From Streptococcus suis (GTDB lineage: Bacteria; Bacillota; Bacilli; Lactobacillales; Streptococcaceae): DNA of 64,000 nt. The translations under genes were made by a program, and so were the position numbers. The notes under the pieces were generated by a model. The model was not told the origin of the DNA. It searched no databases and worked only from the letters and a program-made list of their open reading frames with translations. Positions 7,757-16,919 of this stretch are shown here, piece after piece. Location of the stretch: contig NZ_POPB01000322.1 of the NCBI RefSeq assembly GCF_002964045.1, positions 1 through 64,000 of the forward strand, given 5' to 3'. The stretch's first letter is position 1. Every line of letters begins with the position of its first letter.

Positions 7757-8857
7757 TTAATTTCCCTCTAAATAATCCCGTAAGGAATTGACAAATGCTG
7801 TCGGTAGTTTCAGTTCTTCTTGCAGGTCATCTCGATAGCGGGTAATGATGTCAGACTCTCGTCCCTGAGAAACCTTGATTGGCCAGTCGGGATCTAGGAG
7901 CATGGCCTTACCAACAGAGAAGAGTGGGATGTCTTCTGCTAGAATCTCTTCTACATCTTGACGGGTCTGAATCCCACCAACTGCAATCAGGGGCACTCGT
8001 CCATTGATTTTTTTTATGACGGAGTGAATGATAGGCTCTAATGCATCAGGATTTCGCAGGGAAGGTCGGAAAACATGACTTAAGGAGAGATGAAGATAGT
8101 CTACCCCCATTGCTATCAACTGCTCTATCAGCTGCAAACTATCCCATAATTCAATACCTGGATCTTCAATCTCTTCTGGGGAGAAACGGTAGCCAACCAT
8201 AAACGGTCTATCTGCTTCTTCCTTGACTAGTTTTTTGATCTGCTTAACCAAGGTCTTGGCAAACCGCATACGGTTATTCAAACTACCTCCCCACTTATCT
8301 TGTCGTCGATTGGAATGGGGAGAAAGGAATTGCTGGATTAAGTAAGTATTGGCCCCATGTAACTCCACTCCATCAAAACCTGCTTTGATGGCTCTTCTGG
8401 TTGCATCAAGAAAGGCCTGTAATATCTCATCTACTTCCAAATGCTTAAGAGAACGAGGTTCTACCACATGACCATGGGAACCAATAATAGCACTAGGGGC
8501 TACTGGTTTTCCTTCAATTAGAACTGGGGGAACCATGCGGCCTCCATGATAGATTTGTAAGACTGCTAAAGCTCCTTGGTCCTTGATGGCTTGGGCCAGG
8601 CGAGCCAGACCTTCAATCTTGTCATCTTCTGCGACGCTGAAACTATCTCTGAATGCCTGCCCTTGCGTATGCACATAAGCACTGCCTGTAATGACCATGC
8701 CCACTTGGCCAGCACGACGAGTGTAAAAGTCAATATCATCTTGCGATACATAGCCTCCCGGCTGACAGACACTTAGGGTCATGGGAGCCAACACCACTCG
8801 ATTTCTAGTGTACAGCTGATCCGTCAGCTGTACAGAATCATGAATTGTTTTTATCAT
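7757..8857 (-). CDS. NADH:flavin oxidoreductase, old yellow enzyme family
   Basis: The 366-residue TIM-barrel protein has old-yellow-enzyme hallmarks: RNRVVLAPMT near the start, the substrate-binding pair in VELHGANTYLIQQFLSPHSN (His and Asn), the RFAKTLVKQI helix and the phosphate-binding VPLIAVGGIQT stretch. It lacks a C-terminal iron-sulfur/disulfide domain, so it is the short form. Its start overlaps the end of cobC by 20 bases and has AGAGG upstream, showing it belongs to the cobalamin operon. Its substrate is unknown; a redox step in corrinoid handling is one inference. Confidence 0.8.
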   Translation of the reverse strand: MIKTIHDSVQLTDQLYTRNRVVLAPMTLSVCQPGGYVSQDDIDFYTRRAGQVGMVITGSAYVHTQGQAFRDSFSVAEDDKIEGLARLAQAIKDQGALAVLQIYHGGRMVPPVLIEGKPVAPSAIIGSHGHVVEPRSLKHLEVDEILQAFLDATRRAIKAGFDGVELHGANTYLIQQFLSPHSNRRQDKWGGSLNNRMRFAKTLVKQIKKLVKEEADRPFMVGYRFSPEEIEDPGIELWDSLQLIEQLIAMGVDYLHLSLSHVFRPSLRNPDALEPIIHSVIKKINGRVPLIAVGGIQTRQDVEEILAEDIPLFSVGKAMLLDPDWPIKVSQGRESDIITRYRDDLQEELKLPTAFVNSLRDYLEGN

Positions 8858-9443
8858 CTACAACCTCTTTTCCTAAAAGATATGCAGTAACATTTGTTCC
8901 TTCTTTTTCTACCACTGTCACAGTTCCTTGGGGGAAATCAATATCCCAAAATAGGGCCGATGGATCTACTAAACGCTGGTAAATCAGCCTTAGGACACCT
9001 AAGTGAGCAACAAGGGCCAGTGACTGACCTGGATGTTCATTGACCAATCTGTCCGTTTCAGTCCAAACCCGGTCTTGAAAGTCTCCAAAGGCTTCCGCTT
9101 CTGGTGGTCTGTAGGTAAATGGTGCTGCCAACCAGGCCTCCCATTCCAACGGAAATTGTTCCTGAATCTGATCGGCAGTCAGGCCTTCCCACAGTCCAAA
9201 ACCTTTTTCATCCATGTTCTTTAAGGGGATTGGATGATGTATAGGAAAGACAAGCTGGGCTGTTTCCTGGCTGCGTCTTAAAGAGCTAACATAGACCTTG
9301 TCAATCGGAATAGTTTGCATCAGAGTGTGCAAGGACTGAGCCTGATCTTTCCCTGTTTGATTGATGGAAACATCCAAGCTTCCGTAAAAACATCGTTTTT
9401 TGTTCAAATCGGTTTCACCGTGACGCATGAGATAGATTTTCAT
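8838..9443 (-). CDS. cobC: Alpha-ribazole-5'-phosphate phosphatase
   Basis: This 201-residue histidine phosphatase carries the phosphoglycerate-mutase signature (R7-H8-G9-E10, then TDLNKKRCFYG) and a second conserved His in LALVAHLGVLR. In the cobalamin pathway CobC removes the phosphate from alpha-ribazole phosphate or cobalamin phosphate. The family has other members, but the 4-base ATGA overlap with cobS points to this role. Confidence 0.85.
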   Translation of the reverse strand: MKIYLMRHGETDLNKKRCFYGSLDVSINQTGKDQAQSLHTLMQTIPIDKVYVSSLRRSQETAQLVFPIHHPIPLKNMDEKGFGLWEGLTADQIQEQFPLEWEAWLAAPFTYRPPEAEAFGDFQDRVWTETDRLVNEHPGQSLALVAHLGVLRLIYQRLVDPSALFWDIDFPQGTVTVVEKEGTNVTAYLLGKEVVDDKNNS

Positions 9444-10162
9444 ATGATTAACCCAATAATAAATAGGAGTTGAGCCACTTCGACAAAGGCTCCCAAGGTG
9501 TCACCTGTATGGCCGTCAATTTTGTGGTAGACAAACCGGCGATAGATCTGTGAACCAAGCAAGACAAGGCCGTAGGCAAGCAAGCCTTTGTAGCCAAAGA
9601 CATACATTAGACTGGCTAGTGGCAAGAGTTGAGCTAGAACGATTTGGCCACCTGTCGTCCCTGAGAAAAAGTTACCTGTTCCACCTTCAGCCCGTGCATA
9701 GCGCATACGATAGAGCTGCAGGGCTAGTCCAGCCTTTCCAATCATGGACAGGGCCGCTACTATAAACCAACCTGGCTCAGGAAGATAGGGATAGACCACC
9801 AACATCAAAGCATAGTAGAGAATCAAGGCCAGGACACCATTGCTACCGATTCTGCTGTCCTTCATGATTTCCAACATTCTCTCCTTTTTCCTGGATGAAA
9901 AGAGTCCGTCTGCAGTATCTGCCAAGCCGTCTAGGTGAAACCCTCCTGTCAGCAAGACATCAAAGAGAAAACTAAGGCACCAAGCAACAATGCCTGGCAA
10001 GACCAATTGAGCTAGGTAGTAAAACAGGCCTGTAATACTCCCTAGTAAAAGTCCAAATAGGGTCAGATAGGGAACTCCTTTTTGGATATGAGCGATATCC
10101 ACTTCCTTGTTGATGGGAATTCGGCTAAAAAATTGTGTGTAAATAATCAGTGCATGTATCAT
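9440..10162 (-). CDS. cobS: Adenosylcobinamide-GDP ribazoletransferase (cobalamin synthase)
   Basis: The 240-residue polytopic membrane protein carries the CobS signature HLDGLADTADGLF in a cytoplasmic loop, with several hydrophobic segments. It joins adenosylcobinamide-GDP with alpha-ribazole (phosphate), the last assembly step, in the membrane. The ATG at 10162 is chosen because it overlaps the cobU stop as ATGA. The upstream in-frame codon would place the start inside cobU. Confidence 0.92.
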   Translation of the reverse strand: MIHALIIYTQFFSRIPINKEVDIAHIQKGVPYLTLFGLLLGSITGLFYYLAQLVLPGIVAWCLSFLFDVLLTGGFHLDGLADTADGLFSSRKKERMLEIMKDSRIGSNGVLALILYYALMLVVYPYLPEPGWFIVAALSMIGKAGLALQLYRMRYARAEGGTGNFFSGTTGGQIVLAQLLPLASLMYVFGYKGLLAYGLVLLGSQIYRRFVYHKIDGHTGDTLGAFVEVAQLLFIIGLII

Positions 10163-10743
10163 TTTAAGCGTTGAGCAAGGCCACAAATCACCAGATAGAC
10201 CTCACTCGCCTCCTTCGCTAAGAACTGATTCACCTGTCCAAGCAGATCTCTAAAATACCGTCCCAACTTAGTATCTGGAACGATGCCCAGTCCAATTTCG
10301 TTGGTGACAATGTAGAGCTGGCTCTCCCTTGTCCCATGAGCAAGTAGGATATCCTGCCATTGATCCTGAATCTGTCGACTGATAAAGGCCTGTTCTTCCT
10401 TGCTGAGAAAGTTACCATCCTCTAGAGCTATTTTCTCAGGGAAATAGGTTTCAACCAGCTGAAAGAGGAGATTGGTCGTCAGCATGGTAGCACAGTCCAG
10501 CAAGTAGTAGTCGTAGGTTTGGTCTTTCAACCAGGATCCAAGATCTGCAAACTGCTCATGGGTTGTCCAGGAGGCTGGACGGCGTTCTTGGTGAAGCCGA
10601 ACCCGCTCCTGCCATTCACTGTCGGTGCCTGAACTCATTCCTGTCGCTATATAACATACTCGCTCTTTCTCCCAGATTTGCTCTTCTGTGAACTGCGATT
10701 TGCCACTTCGAGCTCCTCCAGTTACCAAGACAATTTTACCCAT
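10159..10743 (-). CDS. cobU: Adenosylcobinamide kinase / adenosylcobinamide-phosphate guanylyltransferase
   Basis: The 194-residue CobU has the P-loop TGGARSGKS at residues 8-16 and a His in the [10 protein letters not shown] stretch, where the family forms its guanylyl intermediate. It phosphorylates adenosylcobinamide and attaches GMP. The ATG at 10743 overlaps the last codons of hemL by 8 bases. A longer frame from 10830 exists, but its extra 29 residues lie inside hemL and precede the P-loop unnaturally. Confidence 0.92.
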   Translation of the reverse strand: MGKIVLVTGGARSGKSQFTEEQIWEKERVCYIATGMSSGTDSEWQERVRLHQERRPASWTTHEQFADLGSWLKDQTYDYYLLDCATMLTTNLLFQLVETYFPEKIALEDGNFLSKEEQAFISRQIQDQWQDILLAHGTRESQLYIVTNEIGLGIVPDTKLGRYFRDLLGQVNQFLAKEASEVYLVICGLAQRLK

Positions 10744-12025
10744 ATATTTCTCCAAAAACAGTATCAAAGGCCTGCAAGGTCTGCTCAATATCTTCCTTGG
10801 TATGAGCTGCGGACATGAAATTTGATTCATACTGGGAAGGTGCTAGGTAAATCCCTTGTTTGAGTAAACCTGCATGGACACGGGCAAAGATTTCTTGGTC
10901 GCTGGCTTTAGAATCTTCAAAATTCCGAACAGGTCGCTCGTTAAAGAAAAATCCAAACATGGTACCAACCTGTACAACCTGAAGGGGAATCTGATACTTG
11001 ACAGCCAGTTCTTTCAAACCTTGGCAAAGCTGATTGGTTCGTGCCTCCATGTCCTTGAAGATTTCCGGTGTCAAGGACACCAAGGTTTCATATCCAGCTG
11101 TCATAGCAATCGGATTTCCTGACAAGGTACCTGCCTGGTAAACCGCCCCCATTGGAGCGATATAGTCCATGTACTTCTTCTTACCTCCAAAGAGGGCCAT
11201 TGGGAAGCCTCCCCCAACAACCTTACCAAAGCACAACAGGTCAGGCTCCACACCGTACAAGCCCGTAGCTCCAGTGTAGCTGGCCCTAAATCCTGTCATC
11301 ACCTCATCGATAATAAACAAGGCACCATATTGACTTGTGAGGTCACGAATAGCTTGGATAAAGTCCTGCTCTGCTGGAATCAGGCCCATATTTCCTGCCA
11401 CAGCTTCGATAATAACGCAGGCAATTTCTGAGCCCATCTCTTCAAAACAGGCCTGAAGGCTGGCCTTATCATTATAAGGAAGAGTAAGAGTATCCTGAGC
11501 AGTTGCTTCTGTCACTCCAGGAGAATTTGGTAAGCCAAAGGTGGCAACCCCAGATCCTGCTTGTACGAGGAAGGAATCACTGTGTCCATGGTAACAGCCA
11601 ACAAACTTGACGATTTTATCCCTCTGGGTCACTCCACGGGCCAAGCGAATAGCACTCATGGTAGCTTCCGTCCCCGAACTGACCATTCTCAGCCGTTCCA
11701 GATAGGGAATTCGCTCCTGTAGGTGTTGGCCCAAGCGGGTTTCCAAGGGACTTGGTGCTCCGAAACTAGTACCGCATTCCACGGCTGATTTGACCGCTTC
11801 AATGACCCGATCTTCTGCATGACCTAAAATCATTGGTCCCCAGGATAGAACGTAGTCTATGTAGCGATTTCCATCTACATCATAGAGATAGGCTCCCTTG
11901 GCTTTGTCAATAAATACTGGATTGCCCTCTACGGCCTTAAAGGCTCGAACTGGACTATTGACTCCACCTGGAAAAACGGTTTGGGCTTGTTCGAATGCGA
12001 GTTTAGATTGTTGAGTCTGCATCAT
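10736..12025 (-). CDS. hemL: Glutamate-1-semialdehyde 2,1-aminomutase
   Basis: The 429-residue class III aminotransferase has [12 protein letters not shown] near the N-terminus and the PLP-lysine motif [14 protein letters not shown] at about residue 265, with [11 protein letters not shown] before it. It converts glutamate-1-semialdehyde to 5-aminolevulinate, the second step of the C5 route. Together with hemA, hemB, hemC and hemD inside the cobalamin operon it supplies uroporphyrinogen III for B12. No heme-branch gene (hemE, hemN) is present in the window. Confidence 0.95.
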   Translation of the reverse strand: MMQTQQSKLAFEQAQTVFPGGVNSPVRAFKAVEGNPVFIDKAKGAYLYDVDGNRYIDYVLSWGPMILGHAEDRVIEAVKSAVECGTSFGAPSPLETRLGQHLQERIPYLERLRMVSSGTEATMSAIRLARGVTQRDKIVKFVGCYHGHSDSFLVQAGSGVATFGLPNSPGVTEATAQDTLTLPYNDKASLQACFEEMGSEIACVIIEAVAGNMGLIPAEQDFIQAIRDLTSQYGALFIIDEVMTGFRASYTGATGLYGVEPDLLCFGKVVGGGFPMALFGGKKKYMDYIAPMGAVYQAGTLSGNPIAMTAGYETLVSLTPEIFKDMEARTNQLCQGLKELAVKYQIPLQVVQVGTMFGFFFNERPVRNFEDSKASDQEIFARVHAGLLKQGIYLAPSQYESNFMSAAHTKEDIEQTLQAFDTVFGEIYG

Positions 12026-12026
12026 C

Positions 12027-13001
12027 TTATCCTTCCTCTTTCAAATAGCGGGCTACATCTTTTGCAAAGTAGGTGATGATCAAGTCTGCACCCGCACGTT
12101 TAAAGCCTGTCAAGGTTTCAAGGACAACTGCCTTCTCATCAATCCACCCATTTTGAGCTGCAGCCTTAACCATGGCATATTCTCCACTGACATTGTAGGC
12201 AACTAAGGGAAGCTTAGTTTGCTGCCTTAATTCTCGTAGAATGTCCAAGAAGGCTAGACCTGGCTTGACCATGAGGAAGTCAGCACCTTCTTTCTCATCG
12301 CTCTGGGCCTCTCTCAAGGCTTCTAAGCGATTGGCTGGATCCATTTGGTAGGTCTTCCGATTGCCAAACCTTGGAGCACTTTCGCCAGCGTCACGAAACG
12401 GTCCGTAAAAGCTAGAGGCAAACTTAATGGCATAAGACATAATGGGAATATCTTCAAAACCAGCTTGATCCAACCCTTGACGAATAACCTCAACATAGCC
12501 GTCCATGGCATTGGACGGAGCAATGATATCCGCACCAGCCCTTGCTTGACTTAGGGCAACTTCTACCAAGCGGGTCAAGGAAGCATCATTGTCCACCTCC
12601 TGACCTTTTAACACCCCACAATGTCCATGACTGGTAAATTCACACAAACAGGTATCTGCAATCACGACCAGTTGAGGGAAGTGCTTCTTAATCAAGCCAA
12701 TCGCTTCTTGAACAATACCCGTTTCAGAAGACGCCTGGCTACCAATCTCATCTTTTTCCTTGGGAATACCAAAAAGTATGATACTCTTTAACCCTAATTT
12801 TTCTACTTCTGCTACTTCATCCACTAACTGATGCAAGGGGAATTGATAAACTCCTGGCATGGAAGCTACTTCCTGCTTGTCATCAAGACCTTCTTTCACA
12901 AAAATAGGATAAATCAAGTCTGTGGTCAGCAGTTGGGTCTCCCTGACTAGATCACGAATCCCTTCTGTCCTTCTCAGACGTCTGTGTCTAAAAAATACCA
13001 T
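12027..13001 (-). CDS. hemB: Porphobilinogen synthase (delta-aminolevulinic acid dehydratase)
   Basis: The 324-residue protein contains both Schiff-base lysine regions ([19 protein letters not shown] and [12 protein letters not shown]). It also has a cysteine-rich metal site, [15 protein letters not shown], indicating a zinc-type enzyme. It condenses two 5-aminolevulinates to porphobilinogen. Its first 14 bases overlap hemD and it ends just before hemL. Confidence 0.95.
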   Translation of the reverse strand: MVFFRHRRLRRTEGIRDLVRETQLLTTDLIYPIFVKEGLDDKQEVASMPGVYQFPLHQLVDEVAEVEKLGLKSIILFGIPKEKDEIGSQASSETGIVQEAIGLIKKHFPQLVVIADTCLCEFTSHGHCGVLKGQEVDNDASLTRLVEVALSQARAGADIIAPSNAMDGYVEVIRQGLDQAGFEDIPIMSYAIKFASSFYGPFRDAGESAPRFGNRKTYQMDPANRLEALREAQSDEKEGADFLMVKPGLAFLDILRELRQQTKLPLVAYNVSGEYAMVKAAAQNGWIDEKAVVLETLTGFKRAGADLIITYFAKDVARYLKEEG

Positions 13002-13710
13002 ATCGTTTCTCCTTATCCATGATGGTTTCTAGCATGGCTGTGATAGAAGGCTTGTCTGGCATGAGGTCTACCTCATAACCAGATTCCATCACCGCTTGGG
13101 CTGTTGTTTTTCCAATGACTGCTATTTTATGGCTGGCAGGGAACTTTTTGACTACCTCTGTAAAACTGTGCCAAGCAGATGGACTGGCAAAGGTCCAAAG
13201 GACCCTATCCAATTCCAAATAGGGAGCAAGCTGAGCCTGACCTGCCTGATTGGCAACCGTATCATACATCTCCCAAGCCAGCACAGCATGCCCCTCCTGC
13301 CTCAAACCTTCTGCTATGATAGGATTGGCCAAGTGACTTTGCGGAAACAAAATCTTTTGCCTTTCTAAGCCAAGTACCAACCACTCCGCTACAAAATCTT
13401 TTCCATACTGGCTAGTCGACTCAAAAGCCACTGACCGTCCTGCTTCCCTTATGGAACGACTGGTCTGCTCACCAATACTGGCAATCTGTATAGAAGATGG
13501 AAGATGGGGCAGGAAGCACTCAAAGGCTGTTGCACTGGTGCAGAACAGCCAATCAGCCTTTTCCAACTCCTGTTTGACTTGTTGAGGCAGAGGATGGGCC
13601 TGAAAAGCTATTAGGGGAACAGTTGCTAGCTGAAAGCCTACATTCTCCAAAGCTGCTCGCAGGTCCAAATCTATGGCCCCATCTCTTGTTATTACAATCG
13701 TTGCTGTCAT
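12988..13710 (-). CDS. hemD: Uroporphyrinogen-III synthase, stand-alone
   Basis: The 240-residue two-domain HemD-type protein has the loosely conserved pattern IVITRDGA at the start and [16 protein letters not shown] in the second half. It closes and inverts ring D of hydroxymethylbilane. It overlaps hemC by ATGA. A second HemD-like domain is fused to CobA at 22365-23819, so the step appears to be encoded twice. Confidence 0.88.
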   Translation of the reverse strand: MTATIVITRDGAIDLDLRAALENVGFQLATVPLIAFQAHPLPQQVKQELEKADWLFCTSATAFECFLPHLPSSIQIASIGEQTSRSIREAGRSVAFESTSQYGKDFVAEWLVLGLERQKILFPQSHLANPIIAEGLRQEGHAVLAWEMYDTVANQAGQAQLAPYLELDRVLWTFASPSAWHSFTEVVKKFPASHKIAVIGKTTAQAVMESGYEVDLMPDKPSITAMLETIMDKEKRYGIF

Positions 13711-14615
13711 CTTGCTGGCTCAACCCCTAGCTGATTTAGTTTCTCCACGGCCTCCTTGGCCAACTTGAAGCCGTCATGACCAGATAGGCTGATGCGGTGG
13801 CAGTTCTTCTCACTATCTGCTAGCATGACCTCTAACTGATAGTCAGCTCCAACTTGTTTGGCCAAGGCAGCGATTGGGAAGGTGCAGTCAGCCCCCATTC
13901 CTCGTAAAAATTCCCGCTCAATGCCGGCGCAGACTGCAGTTTCAGGATGGTTTATGCTCGATAAGATGTCCAAGACCTGCTGGTCATCCGCCCGACATTC
14001 GATACCCAGAGCTGCCTGGGCAACGGCAGGAAGACAAATGGATTCATCCAAATATTCGATGTCCAAGTCAGCCTGGCTGGTCCAGCCAAGCCGATTGATC
14101 CCCGCAACAGCTAAGACAATGGCATCGTACTGGCCGGCACGGACCTTTTGGATACGGCTGTCGATATTTCCACGCAGGGACTTGTAGACCAAGTCAGGCC
14201 GAACAGCCTCAAGCTGAACTTGACGGCGAAGACTACTAGTCCCCACTACTGATCCAGCTGGCAAGCTAGCCAAGGTCATACCTGCTTCTCTGAAAATCAA
14301 ACAGTCACGCACATCCTCACGCTCCGGACTGGCTCCAATGACACATCCCTCTGCTAGTAGCCCTGGAACATCTTTCAAGCTATGGACTGCTATATCAATC
14401 TCTTTTTCCACAAGTGCCTTTTCAATATCCTTGACAAAAACACCTTTTCCACCAATTTTTTGGAGACTGACATGGACTAGCTTGTCCCCTGTCGTTTTAT
14501 AATGAACCAGTTCAAATGCAACATCTGGATGCAAGGCCTTAAGGGCATCTACAACCATATTGGTTTGAGTCAGTGCTAGTTGGCTTTGGCGGGTTCCCAC
14601 TCTAATTACTGTCAT
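13707..14615 (-). CDS. hemC: Hydroxymethylbilane synthase (porphobilinogen deaminase)
   Basis: The 302-residue protein starts with the family motif IRVGTRQSQLALTQT. It contains HSLKDVPG and VGTSSLRRQVQL, and the dipyrromethane-binding cysteine in LRGMGADCTFPIAA. It polymerises four porphobilinogens. It overlaps hemA by 14 bases, consistent with translational coupling. Confidence 0.95.
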   Translation of the reverse strand: MTVIRVGTRQSQLALTQTNMVVDALKALHPDVAFELVHYKTTGDKLVHVSLQKIGGKGVFVKDIEKALVEKEIDIAVHSLKDVPGLLAEGCVIGASPEREDVRDCLIFREAGMTLASLPAGSVVGTSSLRRQVQLEAVRPDLVYKSLRGNIDSRIQKVRAGQYDAIVLAVAGINRLGWTSQADLDIEYLDESICLPAVAQAALGIECRADDQQVLDILSSINHPETAVCAGIEREFLRGMGADCTFPIAALAKQVGADYQLEVMLADSEKNCHRISLSGHDGFKLAKEAVEKLNQLGVEPAR

Positions 14616-15861
14616 GGTCTTCTCCTAGTCTATCTGCTTGTAAGCCAAACAGTTTACAAACCAAGGCAATGTCGTAGTCAGACCTTTCTCCAACAGACAT
14701 TTCCTTGAGTTGTAAAATGGGCTCACGAATCAACTGATTGACAATTCCTTTCATGTGTTTGGAAATCTGTTTCTGTTCCCTCTCGGTCAAATCAGGTATC
14801 TTCCGATTGATGCTTTCTAAGGTTGTGGCATGAATTTGCAAGGCTTTCTCTCTCAGTTCACGGATGAGAGGCACAATTCCCAACTGAGCTTGCCACTCTT
14901 GGTATTTAACCAACTCCCCCTCTATTTCCAAAACAATCTGATCAGCAATCTCTCTCCGTTCTTCATTATAGACTTCCAGTTGATTGCTGAGATTCTCGAT
15001 GGTGTAAAGGGTCATCTGCTCACTTGGGTGAATGGTCCTTGGCAGGCAAAGGTCAAAGGCAATGACACTTTCTTTCAACATAGGCGGAAAGAGAATGTAG
15101 CCTCCTACTTTTACAGCTGAGAAAATGACATCCGCATCCGCAACTGCCACTTCAAGCTGATCCCAGCCAAAAGCCCGGACACGTTTGTCTTGTAGAAAAT
15201 ACTGGGCTTTAGAAACTGTCCGATTGACCAAACGGATTTGATCAAAAGGCTTTTTCATCAAATACTTGGTCACCAGTTGGCCGATTTCACCCAGGCCGAT
15301 AACCGCTACCCTTTTTCCAGAATAGTCAAAATCAGTCTGTTCCAACAGTTGCACTGCTGTTAAGCCTATGGAAATAGGCCGAGCATTGATGCGGTATTCG
15401 TCATGCATTCGTTTGGCAAAGGTCATGACCTGCTTAAAGACTTGATTTAAGATGACACCAGTCGTTCCTACTGTCTGAGCTCGGGCAAAGGCCCGTTTCA
15501 ACTGACCTAGAATTTGAGTTTCCCCTAAAATCTTCGATTCCAGGCCAATAGACACTCTGAGCAAGTGTTCTAAGACCTGATTACCTTCTTTGAAGATTAG
15601 ACAAGCTTCCACTTCCTCCGCTTCTAGCTGGAACCAGTTCAGTAAAAATCGTTTAGCGTAATAGCGTCCTGTATGGAGCTGGTCCACCACTAGATACAGC
15701 TCGGTTCGATTACAGGTCGATACAATGACCGTTTCAAAAATACTTTTCTCTTGGTTCAGTGCCTCTAAGGCCTGGTTCATTTCCTCGTCGGAAAAATGTG
15801 CCCTCTCCAGCAAACTAAATGGCGTATTTTGATGGGTCAATCCAACATATAATAGGTCCAT
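14602..15861 (-). CDS. hemA: Glutamyl-tRNA reductase
   Basis: The 419-residue enzyme carries the active-site motif STCNRTELY with catalytic Cys50, followed by the NADPH-binding segment AVIGLGEIGQL and a C-terminal helical dimerisation domain. It makes glutamate-1-semialdehyde from glutamyl-tRNA, the committed step of tetrapyrrole synthesis. Streptococci usually lack it, so its placement with the cobalamin genes shows it is dedicated to B12. Confidence 0.95.
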   Translation of the reverse strand: MDLLYVGLTHQNTPFSLLERAHFSDEEMNQALEALNQEKSIFETVIVSTCNRTELYLVVDQLHTGRYYAKRFLLNWFQLEAEEVEACLIFKEGNQVLEHLLRVSIGLESKILGETQILGQLKRAFARAQTVGTTGVILNQVFKQVMTFAKRMHDEYRINARPISIGLTAVQLLEQTDFDYSGKRVAVIGLGEIGQLVTKYLMKKPFDQIRLVNRTVSKAQYFLQDKRVRAFGWDQLEVAVADADVIFSAVKVGGYILFPPMLKESVIAFDLCLPRTIHPSEQMTLYTIENLSNQLEVYNEERREIADQIVLEIEGELVKYQEWQAQLGIVPLIRELREKALQIHATTLESINRKIPDLTEREQKQISKHMKGIVNQLIREPILQLKEMSVGERSDYDIALVCKLFGLQADRLGEDHDSN

Positions 15862-15877
15862 AACATACTAACCTTTT

Positions 15878-16312
15878 TCATTCTAAGTCTTCTAATAGTG
15901 CTTCGATTTTCTGACGTATAGCTTTTGAATAGGCAGCTGAAGCACCATTTGTTGAAATCATGACAGAAAAATTTTTTCCCTTGGCCATTGCGACATTATA
16001 AAAATCAGAATGGTTCTTGTCACCAGTATTGTTGACCAACTGACTAGGACTGGCATCCGCCATTACCTGCAGATTGACACTGGCTTGGTCGGTACAGGCA
16101 AAGGCTAATCTCGCCCCCTCTAAATCACCTTTTTGATAAGGTCTAGCAAGCCAGGTCACCTTCGTCGCATCAATGCTTGAATGCAGGTCTGGGCTGACAA
16201 CAGTCACCAAGGCTCCTTGGTCTAGCAGGCCCTTAATTTTCCGGGAAGCAACCTTTCCCCCACCTATTACAACTACTTTTTTTCCCTTTATGTTGATCAT
16301 AACAGGGTACAT
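15878..16312 (-). CDS. sirC: Precorrin-2 dehydrogenase (SirC/CysG-N type)
   Basis: The 144-residue Rossmann protein begins MYPVMINIKGKKVVVIGGGK and has the conserved VNNTGDKNHSDFYNVA stretch. It oxidises precorrin-2 to sirohydrochlorin with NAD, providing the substrate of the CbiK cobalt chelatase. It is short for the family, with little of the C-terminal helical part, and has no chelatase or methyltransferase fusion. Confidence 0.88.
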   Translation of the reverse strand: MYPVMINIKGKKVVVIGGGKVASRKIKGLLDQGALVTVVSPDLHSSIDATKVTWLARPYQKGDLEGARLAFACTDQASVNLQVMADASPSQLVNNTGDKNHSDFYNVAMAKGKNFSVMISTNGASAAYSKAIRQKIEALLEDLE

Positions 16313-16314
16313 GT

Positions 16315-16899
16315 TTATGCCTCCTTTTTCCGACTTCGAAAAATCTTAGAGCTGCGTTCATAGACAGTATCAGCAACTCCTAGTCTAAAATTAACCAATC
16401 GAGCTATGACAAAAAAGTAATCGGATAAGCGGTTGATATAGACCAGACCAACGGGATTCACCTTCTCTTCTATTTCCATCAAGGCCACCATCCGACGTTC
16501 CAAACGTCGAGTGAGCGTCCTTGCCATATGGAGAGAACTGGCAATCAAATGCCCACCTGGTATGATGAACTTCTCCAACTGCGGTGGTTGGTGCATATAG
16601 GCATCCATACGTTCTTCCAGCCAATTCACAGTAGCTTCTTCCTGCTTGTAGGGCCGCAATTCCCTTGGTGTAGCTAGGTCGCTGCCACAATCAAAAAGCT
16701 GTTGCTGGATTTGCTCACACTCTAGTCGAAGGTCGTCCAGTTCTGCGTATTCTCTCATCTCCGCAACAATTCTTCCAAGCAAGGAACACAGTTCATCCAT
16801 AGTCCCGTAGGCTTCCACGCGCTCATGGGTCTTGGAAACTCGGTCACCACCATAGAGACGGGTCTTTCCACTATCTCCGTATCCTGTATAAATCCGCAT
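16315..16899 (-). CDS. ATP:cob(I)alamin adenosyltransferase, PduO type (copy 2)
   Basis: The 194-residue PduO-type enzyme has the N-terminal nucleotide motif YTGYGDSGKTRLYGGDRV and the helical core with LEKFIIPGGHL and ARTLTRRLERR. It transfers the adenosyl group of ATP to cob(I)alamin or a cob(I)yrinic derivative. The ATG at 16899 has GGAAGGG 7 bases upstream. A TTG at 16923 overlapping the cbiP stop is the alternative. A divergent second PduO is encoded at 33332-33940. Confidence 0.9.
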   Translation of the reverse strand: MRIYTGYGDSGKTRLYGGDRVSKTHERVEAYGTMDELCSLLGRIVAEMREYAELDDLRLECEQIQQQLFDCGSDLATPRELRPYKQEEATVNWLEERMDAYMHQPPQLEKFIIPGGHLIASSLHMARTLTRRLERRMVALMEIEEKVNPVGLVYINRLSDYFFVIARLVNFRLGVADTVYERSSKIFRSRKKEA

Positions 16900-16919
16900 A
16901 CATTTTCCCTTCCTAACTG

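Noticed and set aside
10736-16312. Heme biosynthesis pathway
   Set aside because: Only the steps to uroporphyrinogen III are present; no hemE, hemN/hemF, hemG/hemY or ferrochelatase gene is visible, so the genes serve B12.
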